This document shows positions 44,807-53,778 of a stretch of DNA of 64,000 nt, piece after piece. Position 1 is the first letter of the stretch. Each line of letters begins with the position of its first letter. The notes below the pieces were generated by a model. The model was not told the origin of the DNA, made no database searches, and saw only the letters and a list, made by a program, of their open reading frames with translations. The translations under genes and the position numbers were made by a program. This DNA comes from Paraburkholderia polaris (lineage in GTDB: Bacteria > Pseudomonadota > Gammaproteobacteria > Burkholderiales > Burkholderiaceae), in assembly GCF_012927345.1 (NCBI RefSeq), contig NZ_JABBGJ010000038.1:46005-110004 (forward strand), read 5' to 3'.

Positions 44807-45727
44807 ATGCTGAACTTCCTCGTCAAACGTATCTTTGGCCTGCTGCCGACGCTCTTCATCGTCGCCGTGCTGGTGTTCCTGTTCGTGCATCTGTTGCCCG
44901 GCGATCCGGCGCGTCTCGCGGCCGGTCCCGAAGCGGATGAGGCGACCGTTGCGCTGGTGCGTGCCGATCTCGGGCTGGATAAGCCGATGCCGCAGCAATT
45001 CGCTAACTTCTTCGTGAAGATCGCGCATGGCGACTTCGGCACGTCCACGCGCAGCAAGCGGCCGGTCAGCCAGGAAATCGGCGAGCGCTTCATGCCGACG
45101 CTTTTGCTTACGCTCGCGAGCATGGTGTGGGCGGTGGTGCTCGGCATGGGCATCGGCATCGTCTCGGCGGTGTGGCGCAATCGCTGGCCGGACCGGCTCG
45201 GCATGACACTCGCGGTGTCGGGCATTTCGTTTCCCGCCTTCGCGCTTGGCATGCTGCTGATGGAAATCTTTTCGGTGAAGCTCGGCTGGCTGCCGATCGT
45301 CGGCGACGGTTCGTGGAAGAGTTACGTGCTGCCGTCGCTCACGCTCGGCGCGGCCGTGGCGGCGGTGATGGCGCGCTTCACGCGGGCTTCGTTCGTCGAA
45401 GTCATGAATGAAGATTATGTGCGTACCGCGCGCGCGAAGGGTGTGCCCGAACGGCTCGTGATCGTCAAACACTGCCTGCGCAACGCGATGATCCCCGTCA
45501 TCACGATGATGGGGCTGCAATTCGGCTTTCTGCTGGGCGGCTCGATCGTGGTCGAAGTGGTGTTCAATTGGCCGGGGCTCGGACGCCTGCTGGTGGATGC
45601 CGTGGCGATGCGCGACTATCCGGTGATTCAGGCCGAAGTGCTGTTGTTCTCGCTTGAATTCATCATCATCAACCTAGTTGTGGACGTGCTGTACGCCGTC
45701 ATCAACCCGACCATCCGTTTCAAGTGA
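44807..45727 (+). CDS. gsiC: glutathione/dipeptide ABC permease GsiC
   Basis: A 306-residue permease with six helices, starting MLNFLVKRIFGLLPTLFIVAVL. The DppB-type signature HLLPGDPARL follows. The coupling-loop motif is FVEVMNEDYVRTARAKGVPE (EAA motif), and GLQFGFLLGGSIVVEVVFNW is conserved. It pairs with GsiD, 7 bp downstream. Confidence 0.94.
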   Translation: MLNFLVKRIFGLLPTLFIVAVLVFLFVHLLPGDPARLAAGPEADEATVALVRADLGLDKPMPQQFANFFVKIAHGDFGTSTRSKRPVSQEIGERFMPTLLLTLASMVWAVVLGMGIGIVSAVWRNRWPDRLGMTLAVSGISFPAFALGMLLMEIFSVKLGWLPIVGDGSWKSYVLPSLTLGAAVAAVMARFTRASFVEVMNEDYVRTARAKGVPERLVIVKHCLRNAMIPVITMMGLQFGFLLGGSIVVEVVFNWPGLGRLLVDAVAMRDYPVIQAEVLLFSLEFIIINLVVDVLYAVINPTIRFK

Positions 45728-45734
45728 GGCCCGC

Positions 45735-46640
45735 ATGAGCATCTCAGCCACCGAGGCGAATGCGGCCAAGGCCGCCCTCGTAGAAAGCGCGATCCGCACA
45801 CCGTGGAGTGAATTCTGGCGCAAATTCCGTAAGCAGCATGTGGCGCTCGGCGCCGGTATTTTCGTGCTGCTGCTGGTCGTGGTTGCGATTCTCGCGCCGC
45901 ATATCGTGCCGTACGATCCGGAGAATTTCTTCGACTACGACGCGTTGAACGCGGGGCCCTCGGCCGCGCACTGGTTCGGCGTCGATTCGCTGGGCCGTGA
46001 TATTTTCAGCCGCATTCTGGCGGGATCGCGTATTTCGCTCGAGGCCGGTTTTCTATCGGTGGCGATCGGCGCGGTGATCGGTACGTTCTTCGGTTTGCTG
46101 GCCGGTTACTACGAAGGCTGGTGGGACCGCATCACGATGCGTGTCGCCGATGTGCTGTTCGCCTTCCCCGGCATTCTGCTGGCGATCGGTGTGGTTGCGA
46201 TTCTCGGCAACGGCATGATCAATGTGATCTGTGCGGTAGCGATTTTCAGCATCCCGGCGTTTGCGCGGCTCGTGCGCGGCAATACGCTGATGCTCAAGCA
46301 ACTCACGTATATCGAAGCGGCGCGCAGCATCGGCGCTTCGGACTGGACCATCATCGTGCGGCATATTCTGCCGGGGACGATTTCGTCGATCGTGGTGTAC
46401 TTCACGATGCGGATCGGTACGTCGATCATCACGGCGGCAAGCCTGTCGTTTCTCGGGCTCGGCGCGCAACCGCCGACGCCGGAGTGGGGCGCGATGCTCA
46501 ACGAAGCGCGTGCCGATATGGTCACCGCGCCGCATATTGCGCTGTTTCCGAGTCTGGCAATTTTCCTCACCGTGCTGGCATTCAATCTGCTCGGCGACGG
46601 TTTGCGCGATGCGCTCGATCCGAAGCTCGACCGGCCATGA
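45735..46640 (+). CDS. gsiD: glutathione/dipeptide ABC permease GsiD
   Basis: A 301-residue DppC-type permease. The N-terminus is soluble for about 35 residues; HWFGVDSLGRDIFSRILAGSRISL is the hallmark after the first helix. The EAA loop is YIEAARSIGASDWTIIVRHILPG. The ATG at 45735 is 7 bp after gsiC; its stop overlaps the next start (ATGA), linking the importer to the peptidase. Confidence 0.94.
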   Translation: MSISATEANAAKAALVESAIRTPWSEFWRKFRKQHVALGAGIFVLLLVVVAILAPHIVPYDPENFFDYDALNAGPSAAHWFGVDSLGRDIFSRILAGSRISLEAGFLSVAIGAVIGTFFGLLAGYYEGWWDRITMRVADVLFAFPGILLAIGVVAILGNGMINVICAVAIFSIPAFARLVRGNTLMLKQLTYIEAARSIGASDWTIIVRHILPGTISSIVVYFTMRIGTSIITAASLSFLGLGAQPPTPEWGAMLNEARADMVTAPHIALFPSLAIFLTVLAFNLLGDGLRDALDPKLDRP

Positions 46641-47845
46641 GTTTTACTGAAACTGCAGGTGGAAGCGCACCGCATATCGGTGTGTTGCCGAGCGGCCCGC
46701 GTGGAACGATTGCCGACGTAGATGGCGTGACGGTCGGACATTGCACGCTGGATGAGGGCGCTGTGCAAACCGGCGTGACCGTGATTCGTCCACATCCCGG
46801 CGATCCGTTTCTCGCGAAGGTGCCAGCGGCTGCTTCAGTGATCAACGGTTTCGGCAAAAGTATCGGGCTCGTGCAAGTCGAAGAACTCGGCGTGCTGGAA
46901 ACGCCGATTGCGTTGACCAATATCTTCGGCGTCGCTGCGGTCGCACAAGCGCAGATTCGTGCCGCAATTCATGCCAATCCGCAAATCGGACGCGAATGGT
47001 CCACGGTCAATCCGTTGGTGTTCGAATGTAATGACGGATACCTGAACGATATTCAGGCTTTGGCGGTAAGCGAACGGCACTACAACGATGCGTGTGAAGC
47101 GGCAAGCGTTGACGTCGCGAGCGGTTCGGTCGGCGCAGGCCGCGGCATGTCCTGCTTCGATCTGAAAGGCGGAATCGGCAACGCATCGCGCGTGGTCGAG
47201 GTAGCAGGGCAGCGCTATACCGTCGGTGCACTCGTGTTGGCGAACTTCGGCCGCTTGCCGATGTTGACGATCGACGGCACGCCGCTCGGTCGCGAGCTCG
47301 CCGAACGCGCGGCCAAAGCGGTCGCCGTTGGCGCGGCGACCTTAGCAACATCAGCGACTTCGGCGAGCGTAGAGATCTCGCGGCGCTCAGCGGCCTCTTC
47401 GGTCTCGGCCACATCAGTGACCTCCGCGGTCTCAGCGAGCCCAGCGGCTTCGGCGACATCAGCGACCACTCCAAAACCCGAGCAAGGCTCGATCATCATG
47501 ATCGTCGCCACCGACGCACCGCTCGACGCTCGCCAGCTCAAGCGCCTTTCATTGCGCGCCGCGGCGGGTCTCGCACGAACCGGTTCGGTGTACGGCCACG
47601 GCAGCGGCGATATAGCGTTGGCATTTTCAACGGCCTACACCGTGCCGCACGAATCCGACTTCGTAGCACTGCCGCCAGTGCTCGCCGATGCACGTCTCGA
47701 TCCACTATTCCGTGCCTGCGCGGACGGCGTCGAGCAAGCGATCGTCGACGCGCTATGGAGTGCGACGTCCGTCACGGGCCGCGACGGCCATCGTCGCCTA
47801 TCGCTGCACGATACCGCTCCCGACCTCGCTCAACTTCTCAAGTAA
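46637..47845 (+). CDS. dmpA: DmpA/BapA-type aminopeptidase (family P1/S58)
   Basis: A 402-residue self-processing Ntn-like hydrolase. Related enzymes remove N-terminal D-amino or beta-amino acids. It has TIADVDGVTVGHCTLDEG, FECNDGYLNDIQALAV and SVGAGRGMSCFDLKGGIG. The self-cleavage site is G284-S285 in QGSIIMIVATDAPL; Ser285 becomes the nucleophile. Directly before it, residues 234-283 form an Ala/Ser/Thr-rich tract of about 50 residues, encoded by degenerate GCG/TCG/TCA/ACA repeats (47336-47485), longer than I expect for the family. The start overlaps the gsiD stop. Confidence 0.9.
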   Translation: MSFTETAGGSAPHIGVLPSGPRGTIADVDGVTVGHCTLDEGAVQTGVTVIRPHPGDPFLAKVPAAASVINGFGKSIGLVQVEELGVLETPIALTNIFGVAAVAQAQIRAAIHANPQIGREWSTVNPLVFECNDGYLNDIQALAVSERHYNDACEAASVDVASGSVGAGRGMSCFDLKGGIGNASRVVEVAGQRYTVGALVLANFGRLPMLTIDGTPLGRELAERAAKAVAVGAATLATSATSASVEISRRSAASSVSATSVTSAVSASPAASATSATTPKPEQGSIIMIVATDAPLDARQLKRLSLRAAAGLARTGSVYGHGSGDIALAFSTAYTVPHESDFVALPPVLADARLDPLFRACADGVEQAIVDALWSATSVTGRDGHRRLSLHDTAPDLAQLLK

Positions 47846-47854
47846 CCATCCCTG

Positions 47855-48688
47855 ATGAAAGTCCTGATTTCCGCCGACATCGAAGGCGTAGCCGGCGTGT
47901 TCCATCCCGAGCAAACGCGCGCGGGCAACGGCGAATACGAAGCCGCGCGCCGCTGGATGACACTCGAAGCCAACGCCGCAATCGAAGGCGCGTTCGCAGG
48001 TGGCGCGACCCACGTGTGGGTCAACGATTCGCACGGCGGTTTCCGCAATCTGCTGCCCGATCTGCTCGATACGCGTGCCCAGGTGGTGCTCGGCAAACCG
48101 CGTACGCTCGGCATGATGGCCGGCCTCGAATACGGCGCGGCGCTGGTGTTCATGATCGGCTACCACGCCAGATCGCAAACGCACGGCATTCTCTCGCATA
48201 CGATCAACAGCTTCGCGTTCGCGCGCGTCTCGCTGAACGGCGTCGAAGTCGGCGAGGCAGGATTGTATGGAGCGCTGGCGGAAGAATATGGCGCACAGGT
48301 AGCACTTTTATCCGGCGACGATGTATTCGCCGAGGAAACCGCGCCGCGTTTTCCCGGCGCGCGTTTTGTTGTCACCAAGAGCGCGACGGGGCATGCAAGC
48401 GGCGTCACGCAAACACCGGCAAGCGCTCGCGATGCAATCGAAAGCGCCGCGCGCGAAGTGGTGCGGCATTACATCGACAAGGGTCATGCGCCGCAGGCCA
48501 CGCGCGCTACTGCGAAGCCCGTCGAATGCGAGTTGCGCGTGCAAACGACCGCGCTTGCCGATCTGTTCTGCCAATGGCCGACGCTCACGCGCGTCGACGC
48601 CGTCACGTTGCGCTTTAGCGCGGAGTCGGCGGAACATGCGGTGCGCATGCTGAACTGCCTGTCGGCGATGTCGTTCATGCTGCGCTGA
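47855..48688 (+). CDS. D-aminopeptidase, DppA type (family M55)
   Basis: A 277-residue zinc D-aminopeptidase. The N-terminal metal motif is ISADIEGVAGVF (D8, E10). Further blocks are WVNDSHGGFRNLLPD, GKPRTLGMMAGLE, FMIGYHARSQTHGILSHT and GEAGLYGALAEEYGAQVALLSGD, all characteristic of M55. B. subtilis DppA cleaves D-Ala-D-Ala and D-Ala-Gly dipeptides. It is the last gene of the operon, 9 bp after dmpA, and converges on the hydrolase gene. Confidence 0.92.
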   Translation: MKVLISADIEGVAGVFHPEQTRAGNGEYEAARRWMTLEANAAIEGAFAGGATHVWVNDSHGGFRNLLPDLLDTRAQVVLGKPRTLGMMAGLEYGAALVFMIGYHARSQTHGILSHTINSFAFARVSLNGVEVGEAGLYGALAEEYGAQVALLSGDDVFAEETAPRFPGARFVVTKSATGHASGVTQTPASARDAIESAAREVVRHYIDKGHAPQATRATAKPVECELRVQTTALADLFCQWPTLTRVDAVTLRFSAESAEHAVRMLNCLSAMSFMLR

Positions 48689-48720
48689 GCCGTGTGACGG
48701 AGGGCGTGACCGGCCACCGC

Positions 48721-49668
48721 TTACTGTTGCCGGCTCAACTCGCGCGCTGCGCGATCGATCACATCCGCAACAGCACCCGCATGCGACACCGGCACGAGAT
48801 GGCTCGATGAGATGGGCACGATCTTCGCGCCCATCCTGTTGGCCATGAACTGTTCGACTTGGGGCGATATCGCGCGGTCCTTCGTCGTCACGATGTACCA
48901 CGACGGCTTTTCTCTCCACGCCACCTGATTCACCGTTTCGCTGAAAGCCGTTGCGGCGATCGGCTGTTGGGCGGCGGAGAGCACGCGCGTCAGATTCTCG
49001 GGCACGTCGGCGGCGAAGTCGGCGTGGTATTTGCTGCGGTCGAGCCAAAGAAAGCCTGTGGAATCCGCAGTGATGCCTTGATTCGCCGGCGCCGGCGCCA
49101 CGCGGTTCATCAGGTCCATTGTTGATTCGTGCAGGTCTGGTGCAATGGCCGCCACATAGACGAGACCGGCGACATTCGGTGCGTTCGCACCGGCTTCCGT
49201 GATCACGACGCCGCCCCATGAGTGGCCCACCAGGATGGTCGGGCCATCCTGGCGCGCGAGGACGCGGCGGGTGGCCGCGACATCGTCGGCGAGCGACGTG
49301 AGCGGGTTCTGCACCGAACTCACGTGATAACCCTTCTGCTGCAACTTCGCGACGACACCGTTCCAGCTCGAGCCGTCGACGAATGCGCCATGAACCAGTA
49401 CGACGTTGCGCACGGGGCCGCTCATCGGTGCTGCGGTTGGTTTGGGGGCAGTTGCCGTTGGCGTAGCGGGTGCTGCGGGCGTGGGGGCGGTGGCGGCCGG
49501 TGTTGCGGGTGGAGGGGGCGGTGCTTCAGGTGCGCTCGACTCCGCGCCAGGCATGTCGGCCGGTTCGGCGGCGGGTTCTGCCGTGGGCGCCGCGGTTTGC
49601 GCGAGGGCGCCCGCTCCAGCGAAGCAGAGACACAAAGCAGCGGCGCAAAGCAGACGTTTGGGCGACAT
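48721..49668 (-). CDS. secreted alpha/beta hydrolase
   Basis: A 315-residue protein. The signal peptide is about residues 1-23 (ending ALAQ). A Pro/Ala/Thr-rich linker follows to about residue 80. The hydrolase domain begins NVVLVHGAFVDGSSWNGV. The nucleophile elbow is VGHSWGGVVITEAG with the Ser in GHSWGG; SSSHLVPVSHAGAVADVI supplies the catalytic His. The family resembles the EstC-like periplasmic or secreted esterases; the substrate is unknown. It is divergent from the permease gene. Confidence 0.85.
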   Translation of the reverse strand: MSPKRLLCAAALCLCFAGAGALAQTAAPTAEPAAEPADMPGAESSAPEAPPPPPATPAATAPTPAAPATPTATAPKPTAAPMSGPVRNVVLVHGAFVDGSSWNGVVAKLQQKGYHVSSVQNPLTSLADDVAATRRVLARQDGPTILVGHSWGGVVITEAGANAPNVAGLVYVAAIAPDLHESTMDLMNRVAPAPANQGITADSTGFLWLDRSKYHADFAADVPENLTRVLSAAQQPIAATAFSETVNQVAWREKPSWYIVTTKDRAISPQVEQFMANRMGAKIVPISSSHLVPVSHAGAVADVIDRAARELSRQQ

Positions 49669-49821
49669 GTTGAATCTCCGAAGGCTGAAACCTCGACTAG
49701 GGCACCATACAGAAGCCCCACGCTAGTGACAATCACTATCCTCGCCGTTAGGTGCGGCGCAGAACCAAGCGCGGGTTGCTCCCAGTATTTAGCTAATATC
49801 GGCCACGGTAAAATTTCAGGT

Positions 49822-49846
49822 TCTGCCGGGGCAGACCATAAGTCTG
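49822..49846 (+). promoter_or_regulatory. overlapping hairpins upstream of the permease
   Basis: TCTGCC-GG-GGCAGA (49822-49835) and CAGAC-CATAA-GTCTG (49832-49846) share bases and cannot form together. They lie 37-60 bp before the permease start. Confidence 0.35.
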
Positions 49847-49882
49847 ATCGGGTGATCGATATCCATACACTGGGGCGCAATT

Positions 49883-51268
49883 TTGAATAGTGCACAGCAG
49901 CAAGACGGCCTGAAGCGCGGGCTTAAGAATCGCCATATCCAGCTGATCGCGCTGGGCGGGGCAATCGGCACCGGCTTGTTTCTCGGCTCCGCCAGCGTGT
50001 TGAAGGCAGCCGGCCCGTCAATGATTCTCGGCTACGCGATCGGCGGCATCATCGCCTTCATGATCATGCGGCAGCTCGGCGAAATGGTCGCGCAAGAACC
50101 GGTTGCCGGTTCGTTCAGCCACTTCGCGTACAAGTATTGGGGCGACTTTCCCGGCTTTCTGTCCGGCTGGAACTACTGGGTGCTGTACGTGCTCGTGAGC
50201 ATGGCCGAGCTGACCGCGGTCGGCACCTACGTGCATTACTGGTGGCCTGGGGTGCCCACGTGGGTCTCTGCGCTGGTGTGCTTCGCCGTCATCAACGCAA
50301 TCAATCTCGCCAACGTCAAAGCGTACGGCGAAACCGAATTCTGGTTTGCGATCATCAAGGTGGTGGCCGTGATCGGCATGATCCTGTTCGGCGGCTATCT
50401 GCTGATCAGCGGCCATGGTGGGCCGCAAGCCTCGATCACCAATCTCTGGGCCGACGGCGGCTTTTTCCCGCACGGTTTTCATGGCCTGTTCATGATGCTC
50501 GCGGTCATCATGTTTTCGTTCGGCGGACTCGAGTTAATCGGCATTACGGCCGCTGAAGCGGCCGACCCGCAAAAGAGCATTCCGAAGGCCGTGAATCAGG
50601 TGATCTACCGGATTCTGATTTTCTACATCTGCTCGCTGGCCGTGCTGCTCTCGTTGTATCCGTGGAATCAGGTCGCGGCCGGCGGCAGCCCGTTCGTGAT
50701 GATCTTCTCGCAGATCGGCTCGACGCTGACCGCGAACATCCTCAACGTGGTGGTGCTGACCGCGGCGCTGTCGGTGTACAACAGCGGTGTGTATGCGAAT
50801 AGCCGCATGCTCTACGGTCTCGCGGAACAGGGCAACGCACCGCGTGCGCTGATGAAGGTCGACCGGCGTGGCGTGCCCTACATGGCAATCGGTTTGTCGG
50901 CGCTCGCCACGTTCACCTGCGTGATCATCAACTATCTGATTCCGGCCGAAGCACTCGGCTTGCTGATGGCGCTGGTGGTGGCCGCGCTGGTGTTGAACTG
51001 GGCGCTGATCAGCCTGACGCATCTGAAATCGCGCAAGGCGATGGTGGCGGCGGGCGAGACGCTCGTGTTCAAGTCGTTCTGGTTCCCGGTCAGCAACTGG
51101 ATCTGCCTCGCCTTCATGGCGCTGATCCTCGTGATTCTGGCGATGACACCGGGCCTGTCGGTCTCGGTGTGGCTTGTGCCCGCGTGGCTGGTCGTGATGT
51201 GGGCTGGCTATGTGTTCAAACGCCGGCGTGCAGCGATGCACGGCGGCGCTCGGGTGGCGAGGCAGTAG
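49883..51268 (+). CDS. AAT-family amino-acid permease (AroP/PheP/ProY-like)
   Basis: A 461-residue proton-driven amino-acid importer with twelve helices. The first is LIALGGAIGTGLFLGSASVL, preceded by the family LKRGLKNRHIQ. AAEAADPQKSIPKAVNQVIYRILIFY and FVMIFSQIGSTLTANILNVVV are AAT-family hallmarks. The start is TTG at 49883 with a weak GGGG ribosome site; no ATG is available before the first helix. It most resembles E. coli ProY/AroP; aromatic amino acids or proline are possible substrates. Confidence 0.87.
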   Translation: MNSAQQQDGLKRGLKNRHIQLIALGGAIGTGLFLGSASVLKAAGPSMILGYAIGGIIAFMIMRQLGEMVAQEPVAGSFSHFAYKYWGDFPGFLSGWNYWVLYVLVSMAELTAVGTYVHYWWPGVPTWVSALVCFAVINAINLANVKAYGETEFWFAIIKVVAVIGMILFGGYLLISGHGGPQASITNLWADGGFFPHGFHGLFMMLAVIMFSFGGLELIGITAAEAADPQKSIPKAVNQVIYRILIFYICSLAVLLSLYPWNQVAAGGSPFVMIFSQIGSTLTANILNVVVLTAALSVYNSGVYANSRMLYGLAEQGNAPRALMKVDRRGVPYMAIGLSALATFTCVIINYLIPAEALGLLMALVVAALVLNWALISLTHLKSRKAMVAAGETLVFKSFWFPVSNWICLAFMALILVILAMTPGLSVSVWLVPAWLVVMWAGYVFKRRRAAMHGGARVARQ

Positions 51269-51351
51269 AACCGGAAACAACAAACTCCGCAGCCGGCGTC
51301 TGCGACGCAGCGCTGGCCGGCAACGTCAATTTATGAACTGACGCCACCTGT

Positions 51352-51873
51352 TCAAATACTGTGCGCCTGAGAGTAACCAGGGGCGTTCGGATCATGCGTG
51401 TTTGCGGAAATAGACCGCTTCTGAAGCATCGCTACCGCCTCGTCGATCTTCTTGCGGAGCTGGTCCGCGCCCCTGATGCCAGGCAAACGCCGTACGGGAT
51501 GAGCCAGATCGGTGGTCGTCAGGATGATCGAACCAACGCCGAATAGACGCTGCCACCAGGGGTGGATCGACGTGGTGCCCTGAATTCGGGAGAGCTTCAG
51601 ACTCGACACACGGCGATGCAGAATGCCTTGCGTCCAGGTAATTTGCTCGGTATCGATGACGATCCGGGTGAACGCGGTTTTGACGAACGGCACACCGACG
51701 CCGATCAATACCGCGCCTGCTTGTGCAAGCAGCACATGCCACTGAAGCGGGAAGGCGTTCGACGTGCAGACGTGTATAGCGCCAATCACCGTCATGACTG
51801 CACAGCCCTTCAGGATCGCTGGAAGGTTGCAGACTTGCGACGGTGCGCCGCTGAAGATCACCTGATTGGCCAT
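51352..51873 (-). CDS. bacterial PH-domain (YdbS/DUF304-like) membrane protein
   Basis: A 173-residue protein. Two hydrophobic segments lie at about 21-38 and 47-64. The region FTRIVIDTEQITWTQGILHRRVSSLKLSRIQGTTSIHPWWQRLFGVGSIILTT is the bPH2 domain, with the IQ-(x)-H/T-P-R-LFG-G pattern. The C-terminal LRKKIDEAVAMLQKR is helical. The ATG at 51873 is chosen; upstream lies only a TTG. Function of the family is uncertain. Confidence 0.78.
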   Translation of the reverse strand: MANQVIFSGAPSQVCNLPAILKGCAVMTVIGAIHVCTSNAFPLQWHVLLAQAGAVLIGVGVPFVKTAFTRIVIDTEQITWTQGILHRRVSSLKLSRIQGTTSIHPWWQRLFGVGSIILTTTDLAHPVRRLPGIRGADQLRKKIDEAVAMLQKRSISANTHDPNAPGYSQAHSI

Positions 51874-51913
51874 AGATGACAATAGATGATCTCGGCTCCC
51901 GTGGGAAGCAAAA

Positions 51914-51946
51914 AAACCCGCAAAGCTTTTAGCTCGTTGCGGGTTT
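51914..51946 (-). terminator. terminator of tRNA-Leu
   Basis: The 10-bp stem AAACCCGCAA/TTGCGGGTTT is followed on the minus strand by TTTTTTT, 34 bp beyond the tRNA 3' end. Confidence 0.85.
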
Positions 51947-51979
51947 GAGGAATTTACCGGAACTTGCCGGAATGCTACG

Positions 51980-52065
51980 TGGTGCCCAGGGCCGGAATCG
52001 AACCGGCACGCCTTGCGGCGGGGGATTTTGAGTCCCCTGCGTCTACCAATTTCACCACCTGGGCA
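51980..52065 (-). tRNA. tRNA-Leu(CAA)
   Basis: Acceptor TGCCCAGG pairs with CCTGGGCA, with encoded CCA at 51980-51982. The anticodon stem GGGGA/TCCCC holds the loop CTCAAAA, anticodon CAA (codon UUG). A long variable arm of the class II type and GGTTCGAATCC (T arm) are present. The 86-nt length is right for tRNA-Leu. Confidence 0.97.
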
Positions 52066-52112
52066 GGTCTTCTAGCGCACGCGTCAGGATATGGCGCGCG
52101 GCGAAGACGCAG

Positions 52113-52141
52113 ATTATGGCCGAAAATTCGCCGACGGGCAA
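52113..52141 (-). promoter_or_regulatory. promoter of tRNA-Leu
   Basis: On the minus strand TTGCCC (52141-52136), 17 bp, CATAAT (52118-52113). The start near 52106 gives a leader of about 40 nt. Confidence 0.5.
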
Positions 52142-52170
52142 GCCGGTCGCTTTTGTCGCGTTCAGCGTGT

Positions 52171-53556
52171 TCAAACCGTGCGAGAAAATCGTTCGAGCGT
52201 TTGCTGGTCCAGATAGCGGTCGAACACCATTGCGATGTTGCGCACGAGCATGCGCCCGGCCATCTGCACTTCGAGCTTGCTGCCGCTTACCGACACCAGG
52301 CCGTCCTGCTCGAAGCCACGTAAGCGCTCCAGTTCCGGCTCGAACGTATCGGCGAAGTGGATGCCGTATGCGGCTTCGAATTCATCGAAGCGCAGTGCCA
52401 GATTGCACATCAATTGCGTGATGACATCGCGACGCAGACGGTCGTCAGCCGTGAGGCGCACGCCACGCGTGATCGCGAGTTTGCCTGCATCGATTGCTGC
52501 GGCATAGCCGGGCAGGTCCTTGACGTTCTGCGCGTACACGTCGCCGACCTTGCCGATCGACGACGCGCCGAAGCCGATCAGATCGCATTCCGCGCGCGTG
52601 CTGTACCCCTGGAAATTCCGATGCAACGTACGCTGCGCCTGGGCGCGCGCGAGTTCGTCGGTGGGCAGCGCGAAGTGGTCCATGCCGATGTAGACATAGC
52701 CCGCGCCAGTGAGCCGCTCGACTACCCGTTGCAGGATTGCGAGGCGTACGGCAGGCGAGGGCAGCGTGGTTGCGTCCATCTGCCGTTGCATCTTGAAGAG
52801 CTGCGGCATGTGCGCATACGCGAACACCGAAAGGCGATCGGGCGCGAGCTCGATCATCGTGTCGAGCGTGCGGCTGAAGCTATCGACCGTTTGATGCGGC
52901 AGCCCATAAATCAGGTCGACGCCGATCGAGTGAAAGCCCGTATCGCGCGCGGCTTGCATGACCGACGCGGTCATCTCGAGCGGCTGAATGCGATTGATCG
53001 CCTGCTGCACCACCGGATCGAAGTCCTGCACGCCGAGACTGAGCCGGTTGAAGCCCAGCGTGCGCAAATGCGCAATGGTCTCGGGCGACGCCTCGCGCGG
53101 ATCGACTTCGATCGAATATTCGCCTTCGGTATCGGGCAGCAACGTGAAGTGCTCGCGTGCCGCTGCCATCAGTTCCGCCATTTCATCGTGCGACAGGAAC
53201 GTGGGCGTGCCGCCGCCCCAATGCAATTGCGACACGGGGCGCCGCGTGTCGAAACACGCTGCCTGCAAAGCCATTTCGCGCTTCAGGTGCTCAACGTAAG
53301 GACGCGCGTGCGCGCGGTTTTTCGTGGCGACCTTGTTGCAACCGCAGTAGAAGCACACGGTGTCGCAAAAGGGGATGTGGAAGTACAGGGAAAGATCGGT
53401 GGCGCCAGCGCCTGGATCGGCGGCGGCGCGCAAATAGTCGGCGGGATCGAACGCGTCGCGGAACTGCAAGGCGGTCGGATAGGACGTATACCGTGGACCG
53501 TTCGCGTTGTATTTGGCGAGCAGGTCGGGGCGGAATAGCGTGTTGGCGGTGGTCAT
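52171..53556 (-). CDS. hemN: oxygen-independent coproporphyrinogen III oxidase
   Basis: HemN is a radical-SAM enzyme that decarboxylates coproporphyrinogen III in anaerobic haem synthesis. The 461-residue protein has the cluster cysteines C64, C68 and C71 in IPFCDTVCFYCGCN, as in E. coli HemN. It begins with RYTSYPTALQF, which precedes the radical-SAM core. SQLHWGGGTPTFL, FNRLSLGVQDFDPVVQQAINR and STRAECDLIGFGASSIG are family blocks. The ATG at 53556 gives MTTANTLFRPDLL. No FNR-like box was seen in the upstream 150 bp. Confidence 0.96.
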   Translation of the reverse strand: MTTANTLFRPDLLAKYNANGPRYTSYPTALQFRDAFDPADYLRAAADPGAGATDLSLYFHIPFCDTVCFYCGCNKVATKNRAHARPYVEHLKREMALQAACFDTRRPVSQLHWGGGTPTFLSHDEMAELMAAAREHFTLLPDTEGEYSIEVDPREASPETIAHLRTLGFNRLSLGVQDFDPVVQQAINRIQPLEMTASVMQAARDTGFHSIGVDLIYGLPHQTVDSFSRTLDTMIELAPDRLSVFAYAHMPQLFKMQRQMDATTLPSPAVRLAILQRVVERLTGAGYVYIGMDHFALPTDELARAQAQRTLHRNFQGYSTRAECDLIGFGASSIGKVGDVYAQNVKDLPGYAAAIDAGKLAITRGVRLTADDRLRRDVITQLMCNLALRFDEFEAAYGIHFADTFEPELERLRGFEQDGLVSVSGSKLEVQMAGRMLVRNIAMVFDRYLDQQTLERFSRTV

Positions 53557-53778
53557 GGGGCGCTCGGGTCTGACAGCCACCCTTGAAGAGGCAAGAGCCG
53601 GCGAGTTCTCGGGACCGGTTCGGATAGCGCAAAAACGCCTCTTGAGCGTGGCCTTTCGTATCCATCAAGTCTACGTGAGCGACCCGCTGCCGGATTGTGT
53701 AAAAAGGTCGCACGGGATGCGATGGCACAATGCGGGTCTGGTATGGCGTTGTATGTTTTCGAGTTCAGGAAAAATGTC

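Noticed and set aside
52066..53778. Search for an FNR box at hemN
   Set aside because: No TTGAT-N4-ATCAA-like site was found upstream of the start, so no oxygen-dependent control is claimed.
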